The notes under the pieces: generated by a model
Seen by the model: only the letters and a program-made list of their open reading frames with translations
What the model was told of the DNA's origin: nothing
Database searches by the model: none
Position numbers and translations under genes: made by a program
Assembly: GCF_008704855.1 (NCBI RefSeq)
Contig: NZ_CP023691.1
Location: 806,001-870,000, forward strand
Reading direction: 5' to 3'
From: Streptomyces platensis
GTDB taxonomy: Bacteria; Actinomycetota; Actinomycetes; Streptomycetales; Streptomycetaceae
Length of the DNA stretch: 64,000 nt
Shown here: positions 45,766 to 54,459 of the stretch, one piece after another
Layout of the letters: the number at the start of each line of letters is the position of its first letter
Position numbering within the stretch: the stretch's first letter is position 1

Positions 45766-46730
45766 CCAGCCCGCCGCCGCTGACCCACCCGGCGCCCCCG
45801 CGCCCGGTGGCGCCCTCCGACATCCCGGCCCGCTGTGCCGAGGTGCTCGCCGCGCTCCTGCCCTACCGGCGCACCCTGGACACCGGTCACGCGGACACCC
45901 CCGACGCCTTCCCCGCCCACCTGCGGCAGCTCGCCGTCCCGGTGGCCGCGGGTGAGCCGATCGTCTTCACCCTGCCGGGCTTCCCCTGCAAGTCCCCCAA
46001 CCCGGCCAAGGTGTTAGGGCACCTCCCTGACGAGGGCGAACGGCTGGCGCTGCGATTCCTGGACGCGCTCTGCGCCCGGATCGCGGTGCACCACCCGCCC
46101 GGGGCGCGGGTGGTCATCTGCTCGGACGGGCATGTCTTCAGCGATCTCATCCAGGTGCCGGACCGTGACATCGACGCCTATGCCGACGCGCTGCGCGCAC
46201 TGATCCACGACGAGGGTCTGACCCGGCTCGAGGTCTTCGATCTGCGGGATGTCTACGGGCAGCGGCTGTCCCACGACGCCAAGCGGTCCCTGGTCCACGA
46301 GCGCTACGCCCCGGACCTGGAGACCCTGCGGTCCCTGACCCGAACCGACGAGCCGACCCGGCGGCTGTACCAGGGCATCACCCGGTTCCTCTTCGAGGAC
46401 TCCGTCGCCTTCGCCGGGACCCGTTCGGCACTTCAGCGCAGCTGCCGGCGGCGCGCGTACGGGGTGATGCAGCGCAGCCGCGCCTGGGGCGAGCTGATCG
46501 CCGCCCACCACCCGGAGGCGTTCCGGCTCTCCATCCACCCGCAGCCGCGGGGCTCGGCGAAGTTCGGCATCCGGCTGCTCGAAGCGCCCGATGCGTGGCT
46601 GACGCCCTGGCACTCGTGCGTGCTCGAACATGCCGACGAGCGGCGGGAGTTGCTGCACCGGGCGGCGGCCGAGCGGCTCGGCCGGCTGGTGTACCGCCAG
46701 GGGCGGCCGAGCCACTTCGTGGCCGGGTGA
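45759..46730 (+). CDS. DIT1/PvcA-family isocyanide (isonitrile) synthase
   Basis: 323 residues from GTG 45759, overlapping the P450 end (GTGCTGA). Family pattern: IVFTLPGFPCKSPNPAKVLG (~70-90), LCARIAVHHPPGARVVICSDGHVFSDL (~110-135), and the late CVLEHADERRELLHRAAAERLGRLVY. PvcA/IsnA enzymes convert the amine of Tyr or Trp to an isocyanide using ribulose-5-phosphate; DIT1 makes N-formyl tyrosine. No IsnB/PvcB dioxygenase is nearby; the P450 takes its place. Isocyanides bind Cu(I) well, and the adjacent divergent operon is for copper export. Confidence 0.88.
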   Translation: MLTSPPPLTHPAPPRPVAPSDIPARCAEVLAALLPYRRTLDTGHADTPDAFPAHLRQLAVPVAAGEPIVFTLPGFPCKSPNPAKVLGHLPDEGERLALRFLDALCARIAVHHPPGARVVICSDGHVFSDLIQVPDRDIDAYADALRALIHDEGLTRLEVFDLRDVYGQRLSHDAKRSLVHERYAPDLETLRSLTRTDEPTRRLYQGITRFLFEDSVAFAGTRSALQRSCRRRAYGVMQRSRAWGELIAAHHPEAFRLSIHPQPRGSAKFGIRLLEAPDAWLTPWHSCVLEHADERRELLHRAAAERLGRLVYRQGRPSHFVAG

Positions 46731-46746
46731 GGGGGCGGGGTGGGTG

Positions 46747-47535
46747 TCACCCGCCGTCGGCGGGCAGCGGCTCCCGGTGGTCGAAGGCGATCAGCGGATC
46801 CCCGGTGAGCGGATGCTCGGTCACCGCGGCGCGCACCCCGAAGACCTCGGCCAGCAGCTGCGGCGTCAGCACCGCACGGGGCGTTCCGGACGCCACCACC
46901 CGTCCGGCGTGCAGCACATGCAGCCGGTCGCACAGGGACGCCGCCGCGTTCAGATCGTGCAGCGAGATGAGCGTGGTACGGCGCTGAGCGCGCAGCAGCG
47001 CGAGCAGCTCCACCTGGTGGCGTACATCGAGGTGATTGGTGGGCTCGTCCAGCACCAGCACCTCCGGGTCCTGGGCGAACGCCCGTGCCAGGAGCGCCCG
47101 TTGACGTTCCCCGCCCGACAGGGTGGAGAAGCGGCGGGCGCCCTGTCCGGCCATGCCGACGGCGGCCAGCGCGCGGGCCACGGTCTCCCGGTCGGCCCGG
47201 TCGTCGCCCGCGAAGGCCCGCTTGTAGGGCGTACGGCCCATGGTCACCACTTCGCGGACGGTCAGCTCGAAGTCGCTGCCGCGTTCCTGGGGCAGCGCGG
47301 CGACCTGCCGGGCGGTCCGGCCCGGGGAGAGCGTGCGGAGGTCGGTCCCGGCGAGCAGTACCCGTCCTGCGGTGGGCCGCAGATGCCGGTAGACGGTGCG
47401 CAGCACGGTGGACTTGCCGCTGCCGTTGGGCCCGACCAGCCCGGCGATCTCACCGGCCGCCGCCATCAGCTGCACTCCGGCGACGACATCCCGTCCCGCG
47501 TAGCCGACGTGCAGTTCCTCGATCTCGACGTTCAT
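46747..47535 (-). CDS. ABC transporter ATPase, iron-chelate/cobalamin/F420-0 type
   Basis: 262 residues from ATG 47535. Walker A GPNGSGKST, signature LSGGERQR, Walker B VLVLDEPTNHLD, and the H-loop SLHDLN, all as in BtuD/FecE-like ATPases. ATGA overlap with the permease gene. The subfamily is also annotated as a proposed F420-0 transporter in actinobacteria; substrate is not decidable here. Confidence 0.88.
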   Translation of the reverse strand: MNVEIEELHVGYAGRDVVAGVQLMAAAGEIAGLVGPNGSGKSTVLRTVYRHLRPTAGRVLLAGTDLRTLSPGRTARQVAALPQERGSDFELTVREVVTMGRTPYKRAFAGDDRADRETVARALAAVGMAGQGARRFSTLSGGERQRALLARAFAQDPEVLVLDEPTNHLDVRHQVELLALLRAQRRTTLISLHDLNAAASLCDRLHVLHAGRVVASGTPRAVLTPQLLAEVFGVRAAVTEHPLTGDPLIAFDHREPLPADGG

Positions 47536-48617
47536 CGCCCCTCCTCCAGCCGCCGGTCCAGGATGAACAGCAGCGCGGGCGCGCCGATCATCGCGGTGAC
47601 CACACCGATCGGCAGTTCCTGGGTGTCCATGGCCGTACGGCAGACGAGGTCCACCACCACCAGCAGCAGCGAACCGGTCAGCGCGGACAGCGGCAGCAGC
47701 CGGCGGTGGTCGCCGCCGAGGAGCAGCCGGCACAGATGCGGGACCATCAGGCCCACGAAGCCGATGGCACCGGAGACCGCGACCAGGACTCCGGTCAGCA
47801 GTCCGGCCACCACGAACAGCTCGCGGCGCAGCCGGGTGACGTCCACGCCCACCCCGGCCGCGGTCTCGTCGCCCATGATCAGCGCGTTCATGGCACGGGC
47901 CCGCGCCTGGAGGGCCAGCAGTCCGGCGGCGACTGCGAGGGCCGGCAGCCCCAACACCTCCCAGGTGGCCCCGCTCAGGCTGCCCATCAGCCAGAACAGC
48001 ACGCTGCGGGTCTGCTGTTCATCCCCGGCCTGTAGTACGAGGTAGCTGGTGAAGCCGGACAGGAACTGCCCGACGCCCACACCGGCCAGCACCAGCCGCA
48101 GCGGGGAGAATCCCCCGCCGCGCCGGGCCATCCACCACACCAGCGCGAATGAGCCGAGCGCCCCGGCGAACGCGGCCCCCGAGAGCCCCAGCCCCAGGCT
48201 CCCGCCGGCCGTGACGCCCAGCACGATGGCGGTGACCGCGCCCAGCGACGCGCCGTTGGAGATCCCCAGCAGATACGGGTCCGCCAGCGGGTTGCGCACC
48301 AGTGCCTGGGTCGCGGTCCCCACCAGGCCGAGTCCTGCCCCCACGAGCGCCGCCAACAGGGCGCGGGGCACGCGCAGTTGCCACACGATCAGGTCGTCGG
48401 TGCCGGGCCGGGGCGGCGCGCCGCCGAGCCGCCGGAACACCACCGACCAGACATGTCCGGGCGCGATATCGGTGGCGCCCAGCGAGACCGCCGCGGTCAG
48501 GGCCGCCACCAGCGCGACCCCCAGCCCCAGGGCGAGCAGCCCGGCACGCGGCGTCCACCGCCCGGACTGCTCGGCCCCTTCCTCGCCTACGCGCGGATCG
48601 GTGACCGTCGCGGCCAC
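47532..48617 (-). CDS. ABC transporter permease, FecCD/BtuC family
   Basis: 361 residues from GTG 48617, about ten membrane helices. FecCD features: DDLIVWQLRVPRALLAALVGAGLGLVG, NPLADPYLLGISNGASLGAV, GAIGFVGLMVPHLCRLLLGGDHR. Stop of the binding-protein gene overlaps its start (TAGTG). Imports a metal chelate or corrinoid-like molecule. Confidence 0.9.
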   Translation of the reverse strand: MAATVTDPRVGEEGAEQSGRWTPRAGLLALGLGVALVAALTAAVSLGATDIAPGHVWSVVFRRLGGAPPRPGTDDLIVWQLRVPRALLAALVGAGLGLVGTATQALVRNPLADPYLLGISNGASLGAVTAIVLGVTAGGSLGLGLSGAAFAGALGSFALVWWMARRGGGFSPLRLVLAGVGVGQFLSGFTSYLVLQAGDEQQTRSVLFWLMGSLSGATWEVLGLPALAVAAGLLALQARARAMNALIMGDETAAGVGVDVTRLRRELFVVAGLLTGVLVAVSGAIGFVGLMVPHLCRLLLGGDHRRLLPLSALTGSLLLVVVDLVCRTAMDTQELPIGVVTAMIGAPALLFILDRRLEEGR

Positions 48618-49690
48618 TACCGCGCCGCCTTGAAACGCTCGGGGTGGATCGTGTGCGCGATCTCCTCGACGGCGTCCGCGGTGCCGACCCCGGCGACCGT
48701 CGTCCGCTCCGAGCCGATCCGCACGAACTTCTCCTTACGCACCGCCGCGAGCCCCTTGGTGGCGGGGAAGCTCTTCAGGAACGCCGCGGCCTCGTCGAAC
48801 GCCTTGGCGTTGGCCTTCGCGTCGCCCCGGTTGCGGACCCCGAGCTGGATCCAGTCCGGGTTCTTGGCGACCACGTCCTCCCAGGACACCGGCTTGAAGT
48901 CGCCGTCACAGCCCTCGAAGACATTGCGCGCCCCGGCCTGGCCGATCACCGCGTTGGCCACCTGCTTGCGGCAGACCGCGACCGGCTGCTTGGTTCCGGC
49001 GTCGTAGTCGAAGAAGAAGTACGTCGGCCGTTTGCCGGCCGGGATGTCGCCGACCGCCCGGCGTACCTTGCCGACCTTCGCCCGCATCCCCGCGACGAGG
49101 GCGTCCGCCCGCTCGGCGGTGCCGGTCACCGCGCCCAGCCGCTTGATGTCCCCCTCCACACCGGACAGATCGCGCTGCGGCTTCTCGGCCATCGGCGCAC
49201 ACGCGGTGGACGCCAGGTAGAGGTGCTTTATGCCGGCCGCCTTGAACTCCTCCGCGGTCGGCGCGTCACCGGCCTTGCCCATGATCTTCATCGCCGCGAA
49301 GGAGTCGATGTACAGATCGGCGCCCGAGCCGAGCAGCTTCTCCTTGGGGATCACGGACTTCGACAGCACCGGCACCTTGCGGGCCCCGGCATCCAGCCCA
49401 CCGGGCAACGTGCCCTTGCCGGGCGGGAAACCGGTCCCGATGACCCGGTCACCGGCGCCCAGCCGCAGCAGCATCTCCAGCGCGGCGGCATTGCTGGTGA
49501 CGATCTTGCGCGGCGCGGCGGAGAAGGTGGTGGTGGCCCCCTGGCAGTCGGCGACCCGTACGGGAAAACCCGCCCCGCCGTGTCCCGGCGCCCCCTGGTC
49601 CGCACCCGGCCCGCCCCCCGCTCCGCCGCCGCACCCGGTGGCGGCCACCGCGACAACTACCGCGACACCGCACAACTTCCAAGGACGCAT
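48617..49690 (-). CDS. Substrate-binding lipoprotein of the FecCD-type ABC importer
   Basis: 357 residues. Lipoprotein signal with lipobox VAATGC (C20), then the periplasmic-binding fold with the long linking helix (KIVTSNAAALEMLLRLGAGDRVIG; VLSKSVIPKEKLLGSGADLYIDS). Several cysteines (VADCQG, STACAP, AVCRK, EGCDG) are notable for an extracytoplasmic protein and may form disulfides. It is most like the group named 'putative F420-0 ABC transporter substrate-binding protein', though the ligand is unproven; metal-isonitrile or cobalamin are alternatives given the context. Confidence 0.85.
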   Translation of the reverse strand: MRPWKLCGVAVVVAVAATGCGGGAGGGPGADQGAPGHGGAGFPVRVADCQGATTTFSAAPRKIVTSNAAALEMLLRLGAGDRVIGTGFPPGKGTLPGGLDAGARKVPVLSKSVIPKEKLLGSGADLYIDSFAAMKIMGKAGDAPTAEEFKAAGIKHLYLASTACAPMAEKPQRDLSGVEGDIKRLGAVTGTAERADALVAGMRAKVGKVRRAVGDIPAGKRPTYFFFDYDAGTKQPVAVCRKQVANAVIGQAGARNVFEGCDGDFKPVSWEDVVAKNPDWIQLGVRNRGDAKANAKAFDEAAAFLKSFPATKGLAAVRKEKFVRIGSERTTVAGVGTADAVEEIAHTIHPERFKAAR

Positions 49691-49886
49691 CGTGCTTCTC
49701 CCCTATGCCTCACCAGCCGGTACACCGGCCGCATCACCGGCCGCCCACGGCGCCCGGCGGACCGCAGACGCGACCCGGCACAGGTAGTCGGCCGGGCAGC
49801 GGGGGCGGTTCCGGGAGGGGGTGTCCTTTTCGGCGGGAGGAAGCGCCCTACCCACTCCGGCAGCCGTCACCTGCCCCCGGCATCCC
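49691..49886 (-). promoter_or_regulatory. Leader of the ABC importer operon; possible cobalamin-type riboswitch (weak)
   Basis: About 195 bp precede the binding-protein gene. Read on the minus strand, the stretch at 49777-49796 contains CCGACTACCTGTGCCGG, reminiscent of the 3' B12-box of Streptomyces cobalamin riboswitches (CCGAAGACCTGCC), but the CCCGC-x-ACTGT element is not clear. Confidence 0.2.
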
Positions 49887-50816
49887 TCACCGCGCCCATC
49901 GCGGCGTCCATACCCCCTCCGCGCGGTCGGCGGGCCGTGTGGAGCCGAGGTAGGTGCGCAGGGTGGTGAGGGCGGGGTGGGGGTTGTCGGTGCGCCGGAT
50001 CAGGGAGTGGGGGTAGACCGGTGTCGGGTGGTGTACGGGCACGCGGCGCAAGTCCTGGTCGGCGGGCCAGACGAGGCGGGTGTCCGCGCCGACGAAGGTG
50101 GCCAGTGAGGCGGAGTCGGCGATCGTGTCGAGGAGTGGTTCGGTGCCGAAGTCGGGGCCGGTCACCTCGATGGTGAGGCCGAACTCGGTGGCGAGGTCCT
50201 CGTAGTAGGCGGCCCATTCCGTACCGGCGACGATGCCGGGCATCCAGATCCGGTGTCCGGCGAGCTGCGCGGGGGTGACCGTGCGGGCGGTGGCGAACGG
50301 ATGGGCCGGTCCGGTGAGCAGCTGGATGGGCTCGTCGAAGACCCAGGCGGCCTCGACGCCGTCGGGGAGTTGGCGCGCGGGCAGGGTGACCGCGCGGAAG
50401 GACGCGTCGATGGTGCCCGAGCGGACCGCGGCGATGGCCGCGTCGGCGTCGAAGAGCGTCACCACGTCGAGTTCGGTGTCGGGATACGCGCGGTGGAAGT
50501 CGCGCAGCAGACCCGCCGGGCAGAGCCGCCGGCCGATCACATCGACGCGCAGCGCGCGGCTGCCGGGCCGGACCGAGGCGGCTGCCCGCTCCGCGGCACG
50601 GATCAGCTCACGGGCGTGGGGCAGGAACGCCTGCCCGTCGATGGTGAGCCGGGCGCCGCGCGCGGTGCGGGTGAACAGCCGCACACCGAGGTCCTTCTCC
50701 AGCGCGGCGATGCGCTTGGAGACGGCCTGCTGGGTGATCGAGAGGGTGGTGGCGGCGTCCTGGAATTGCCCCGCGTCGGCGACGGCGACGACGGTGCGTA
50801 CGGCGGTGAGATCCAC
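49887..50816 (-). CDS. LysR-family transcription regulator
   Basis: 309 residues from GTG 50816. N-terminal LysR HTH (~1-60; FQDAATTLSITQQAVSKRIAALEKDLGVRLF) and a type-2 periplasmic-binding effector domain. Divergent from the MFS exporter at 50946, with a dyad at 50834-50850 between them; this is the usual LysR arrangement, so it probably activates the MFS gene. Confidence 0.9.
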   Translation of the reverse strand: MDLTAVRTVVAVADAGQFQDAATTLSITQQAVSKRIAALEKDLGVRLFTRTARGARLTIDGQAFLPHARELIRAAERAAASVRPGSRALRVDVIGRRLCPAGLLRDFHRAYPDTELDVVTLFDADAAIAAVRSGTIDASFRAVTLPARQLPDGVEAAWVFDEPIQLLTGPAHPFATARTVTPAQLAGHRIWMPGIVAGTEWAAYYEDLATEFGLTIEVTGPDFGTEPLLDTIADSASLATFVGADTRLVWPADQDLRRVPVHHPTPVYPHSLIRRTDNPHPALTTLRTYLGSTRPADRAEGVWTPRWAR

Positions 50817-50833
50817 GCCCGGCAGTGTAGTTA

Positions 50834-50850
50834 CACAACGTGTGGTTGTG
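50834..50850. promoter_or_regulatory. LysR-type dyad in the LysR/MFS intergenic region
   Basis: CACAAC-GTGTG-GTTGTG, perfect 6-bp arms around five bases, 18 bp before the LysR start. It fits the interrupted-dyad shape of LysR recognition sites. Confidence 0.6.
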
Positions 50851-50945
50851 GCCTGCCGGGTGGTTCGGTTGTTTGATCGGGGGCTTGCTGCTGGCTTTGA
50901 TGGACCCGGTCAACGTGGAGTTGTCGGGACGGGGGATCGAGGGGC

Positions 50946-52199
50946 GTGGTGGGCGTGCGGGGCAGGCGGTCGCTGGGGCGGCAGTTCGGGTGGCTGTGGG
51001 CGGCGTACGGGGTCAGTGCGTTCGGTACCCGGCTCGCGTTCGACGCGTTTCCCTTGATCGCGGTTCTGGTGCTGCACACCGGGTCGGCGGCGGTGTCGCT
51101 GCTGGCCGCCGCGGGGCTGGCGGTGGGAGCGGCGGTGGCGGTGCCGCTCGGCCCGTGGGTGGAGTTCCGCCGCAAGCGGCCGGTGATGATCGCGATGGAT
51201 CTGGCGCGGTGCGCGGCACTGCTGACCGTCCCCGTCGCGTACGCCCTCGGTCTGCTCAGCTTCGTCCAGCTCCTGGTCGTGTCGGTCGTCGTCGCCGCGG
51301 CGGACATCACCTTCAACGCGGCCGGCGGCGCCTGCCTCAAGGCGCTGGTGCGGCCGGCGGACCTGCTCGTCGCGAACTCCCGGTTCGAGTCCACGAACTG
51401 GACCGCCACCGTGCTCGGCCCGCCGCTCGGCGGGGCCGCGATCGGGCTGTTCGGTCCGGTGCTGACCGTGCTGGCCGATGCGGTCAGCTATCTGCTCTCC
51501 GCCGTGGGAATCCGCGCGATCGGCGGCAAGGAGCCGCGGCCCGTACGCACCGGTGCACCACGGCTCCGGGCCGGGGACCTGCTCGAAGGGTGGCGGTACC
51601 TGCTGACCCACCCGGTGCTGCGCCCGCTGTTCTTCAACACGATTCTGGTCAACGGCCTGATCATGGCGACGTCGCCACTGCTGGCCGTCCTTCTGCTCGG
51701 GCGGCTCGGGTTCGCGCCCTGGCAGTACGGTCTCGCCTTCGCGGTGCCCTGCGTCGGCGGGCTGATCGGCGCACGACTGGCCCCCCGGCTCGTCGCGCGG
51801 TTCGGGCAGCACAAGGTCCTGTACACCGCGGGGACGCTGCGGGCGTGCTGGTCGCTCGGGCTGGTCCTCGTCCGCCCCGGCACCGCCGGGCTGGTACTCG
51901 TCATGATCGTCGAGCTGGGGCTGATCACCTGCATGGGCGTCTTCACCCCGGTGTTCGCCACCTACCGGCTCGACCGAACGCCGCCGGACCGGATCACCCG
52001 CACCCTGTCCGCATGGTCGGTCACCAGCAAGGCCACCACCGCGGCCCTGACCGGCCTGTGGGGCGTGCTGGCCGCCCTCACCGGCCCCCGCACCGCGATC
52101 GCGGTCGCCGGTCTCCTCCTGCTGGTGAGCCCGCTCCTGCTCCCCCGGCACGCGCACGCGCCGCGGCACGAGCGGGAAGTGGCCGGAAGTCACCTCTGA
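50946..52199 (+). CDS. MFS transporter (MFS_3/EntS-like exporter)
   Basis: 417 residues from GTG 50946. Twelve membrane helices; the N-terminal half has FGTRLAFDAFPLIAVLVL and EFRRKRPVMIAMDLARC in the first cytoplasmic loop, matching the MFS_3 group of drug and siderophore exporters. The C-terminus is His/Arg-rich (LLPRHAHAPRHE). Controlled, presumably, by the divergent LysR protein. Confidence 0.88.
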   Translation: MVGVRGRRSLGRQFGWLWAAYGVSAFGTRLAFDAFPLIAVLVLHTGSAAVSLLAAAGLAVGAAVAVPLGPWVEFRRKRPVMIAMDLARCAALLTVPVAYALGLLSFVQLLVVSVVVAAADITFNAAGGACLKALVRPADLLVANSRFESTNWTATVLGPPLGGAAIGLFGPVLTVLADAVSYLLSAVGIRAIGGKEPRPVRTGAPRLRAGDLLEGWRYLLTHPVLRPLFFNTILVNGLIMATSPLLAVLLLGRLGFAPWQYGLAFAVPCVGGLIGARLAPRLVARFGQHKVLYTAGTLRACWSLGLVLVRPGTAGLVLVMIVELGLITCMGVFTPVFATYRLDRTPPDRITRTLSAWSVTSKATTAALTGLWGVLAALTGPRTAIAVAGLLLLVSPLLLPRHAHAPRHEREVAGSHL

Positions 52200-52579
52200 C
52201 ACGGCCCGGTCGCCCTCTGGGGCGTCGTATGCGGCCAACAGGCGGTGTGGTGCCGGGCTCTCCCCTGTGGAGCCCGGCACCACCGCCGGGAAGGGCGGCA
52301 GTTGCGAGGTGCGGAAGATATGTGAGCGGCCCCCTGCGCAACGTGCCCGCCGGTCGTTCAGCGGCATCGCCTTGGTGAGGATCCTTCAACCAAACCCACG
52401 TTGTCAACAATCGTTTAACTCAAGAGTGCTGGTGACGACTTCACGGGCCGTCGAAAGATGCCCCTTGACACAATTGTTGTGCCCTTCATGGCGTACGGTG
52501 CTGGCTACCGCTAACCTCGGAGCGGCTGCGCGCGTGCCGCCGTCCCGTCTGTCCACCGACCAGGAGACCGCCCATCGCC
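52200..52579. other. 380-bp regulatory region upstream of the HTH gene
   Basis: No gene. It includes an AT-richer stretch (~52370-52440) with TTGTCAACAA, and a TTGACA hexamer (52465-52470) overlapping the dyad at 52469-52481. The transcription start of the 52580 gene is probably a little downstream. No good -10 at the proper spacing could be assigned. Confidence 0.55.
52469..52481. promoter_or_regulatory. CACAA-TTG-TTGTG dyad upstream of the HTH regulator
   Basis: Perfect 5-bp arms around three bases, ~100 bp before the ATG. A related TTGTCAACAA occurs ~70 bp further upstream. Possibly a self-recognised site of the regulator. Confidence 0.4.
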
Positions 52580-53311
52580 ATGGATGCCTCAGACATGCAC
52601 CCGGCGGATGGTCTTCAAGCCGTCGTCGCAGCGATCGACGAGCTTCTCCGGGACCTGGACCTCGGGCGCGACGTCATCGACATCGATCACCTCTCGCACC
52701 GGACCGGCCTCCCGGTCCCCCGCGTACAGGCGTTGCTCGATGACAGTGGCGAGGAATCCGAGCAGATGCAGGACTCCTTCCAGGACCGCCTCGTCTTCCT
52801 GCGGGAGACCCGCCGCAAGCCCGACGGGAAGATGTACACCCTCGACGAGATCGGTGCGGGAGCCGGCATCTCCCACGGCCAGGTCGGCTACCTCCTGAAC
52901 GGGAAGCGGAAGAGCCCCGGGCTGGATGTCACCCGGAAACTGGAGAAGTTCTTCGAGGTCGAGCCGGGCTTCTTCACCGCCACCGAACGTCAGGCGCTGT
53001 ACCGGGCACTCCAGTCGACGCATGAGCAGCTGACCCATCTCGCACTGCTCAGGGGCAAGGGCATCAACCGGCTGGCGATGCGCAGCGGCACCAGCGGCGA
53101 CAGCAGGATCGACCGGGAACTCCGGCACGCGCTGTCCGAAGTTCTGAGCCGGCCCGAGGGCGAGGATCCTGAGGTACGGGAGCTCACGGACCGTATGCGC
53201 TCGCTGCCCTCCAAGAGCAGAAGACGGGTCTTCCCCCTGATCCAGGGGCTGTTGGGCCTGGCCCGGCCCGAGCACGAGGAGCGTCCGTCCCCCGACCGGC
53301 CCGCCGGCTGA
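52580..53311 (+). CDS. XRE/EspR-like helix-turn-helix regulator
   Basis: 243 residues from ATG 52580. A short N-terminal domain (~1-70) precedes the XRE-type HTH (~85-135; TLDEIGAGAGISHGQVGYLLNGKRKSPGL), similar to the EspR-style regulators of actinobacteria. Convergent with three minus-strand genes (53363-56353) of which the last encodes a HExxH protein. Similar HTH, HExxH and MAB_1171c-like sets recur in Streptomyces as far as I recall. Likely transcription control of this set. Confidence 0.75.
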   Translation: MDASDMHPADGLQAVVAAIDELLRDLDLGRDVIDIDHLSHRTGLPVPRVQALLDDSGEESEQMQDSFQDRLVFLRETRRKPDGKMYTLDEIGAGAGISHGQVGYLLNGKRKSPGLDVTRKLEKFFEVEPGFFTATERQALYRALQSTHEQLTHLALLRGKGINRLAMRSGTSGDSRIDRELRHALSEVLSRPEGEDPEVRELTDRMRSLPSKSRRRVFPLIQGLLGLARPEHEERPSPDRPAG

Positions 53312-53362
53312 ACGGGACCGGACGTCGCCGGTCCGCCCGGCCCGCCCGGTCCGACTCCAGGA

Positions 53363-54343
53363 TCAGGCCGTCTTACCTGCCGTCGGCTCGCTACCGCTGA
53401 CGGCCGGCTTCGTGTCACGGCCGCGACGGGCCGCCGCGTACTCCCGGGCGAGAATCCGCAGGGCCGCCGCCACCTGCGGCCGGGCGGAACCATCGAGCAG
53501 CGCGGTCCCCTTCCGCGCCGCGGCGCGCAGGGTGAGGCCTTGAATGCTGACGAGAGCCCGGACGAACGGCCGGTTGCGGGCGGGCACCAGATCCACCAGC
53601 CCGTACGACGCCGACAGGCCCGAGCGGATCTGCCGGACCTGGTCAGCGAGCAGCGGGCGCAACCCGTCAACGGCGGCGCCGTCCTTGCCGGTCGGGCCGG
53701 TACCGGTCAGTCCGTCGCGGGTCAGGCCGTGGCGGGTGAGGAGCTCTTCGGGGATGCCGAGGCGTCCGTCGGCCAGGTCCTCGGCGAGGTCGTTGAGGAA
53801 GTCCAGCCGCTGGCTCGCCTCGATGAAGGTCCGGCAGCCGGCGACGTACGCGGCGGTGGGCGCTCCGTCGCCCAGCAGGCAGGCGATGAGCAGGAAGGCG
53901 GGCAGCGAATAGCCGTCGATGTAGTGCTGGAAGTCGCGTTCCGTGGCGAAGCCCGCCGTCTTCACCTCCAGCGGCGCCCCGGCGAGGAAGTCTTCGACGT
54001 ACTGCCGGAGTTGCGGCTGCCTGGCGAGGGTGTCGAGGAGCGTCCGCAGCACGGGCTGGTCGGCTTCGCCGCTCTTGAGCGCGGCCTGCACCCGGCTCTC
54101 CCAGTCGGCGAGCGCGGCGATGCGCTCCTCGGCCGGTCCCTGGTCGATGAGGTTGTCGCTGTGGTGCATGAACGCGGTCGCGGCGAGGACGTCGGGCACC
54201 AGCTGCGCGGGAAGGAGCAACCGCACGGCGGTGTACTCGGCGCGGGCGTAGTGCGCCACCAGCTGACGCTGTTCGCTGTAGTCACGACGCAGTGCGGGAT
54301 CGGTGATCCCTGCCTGGTCGAGCGTCTTCGGCCATGTGGCCAT
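53363..54343 (-). CDS. Squalene/phytoene synthase family protein
   Basis: 326 residues from ATG 54343 (AAGGGG upstream). Both aspartate-rich motifs are kept: HHSDNLIDQG (~60-70) and LDFLNDLAEDLADGRLGIP (~160-178), the Mg-diphosphate binding sites of head-to-head prenyl synthases; YSLPAFLLIACLLG lies between. It should condense two prenyl diphosphates or a related substrate, but no desaturase, cyclase or other terpenoid gene is nearby. It is separated by ~115 bp from the MAB_1171c-like gene upstream. Confidence 0.82.
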   Translation of the reverse strand: MATWPKTLDQAGITDPALRRDYSEQRQLVAHYARAEYTAVRLLLPAQLVPDVLAATAFMHHSDNLIDQGPAEERIAALADWESRVQAALKSGEADQPVLRTLLDTLARQPQLRQYVEDFLAGAPLEVKTAGFATERDFQHYIDGYSLPAFLLIACLLGDGAPTAAYVAGCRTFIEASQRLDFLNDLAEDLADGRLGIPEELLTRHGLTRDGLTGTGPTGKDGAAVDGLRPLLADQVRQIRSGLSASYGLVDLVPARNRPFVRALVSIQGLTLRAAARKGTALLDGSARPQVAAALRILAREYAAARRGRDTKPAVSGSEPTAGKTA

Positions 54344-54459
54344 CGTCAGCGCCCCTTTCCTCGAGTGCGGAATCACCTTAGGTGATCGCGGCCGAGAGGA
54401 CCGGTCCGTCCCGGCACCCCCTGGCCGGTACGGGAGCGGGCCAGTTCTGCCGTGGCGGA

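Noticed and set aside
53363..54343. Hopanoid or carotenoid gene cluster
   Set aside because: Only one squalene/phytoene-synthase-like gene; no cyclase, desaturase or further hpn/crt genes nearby.
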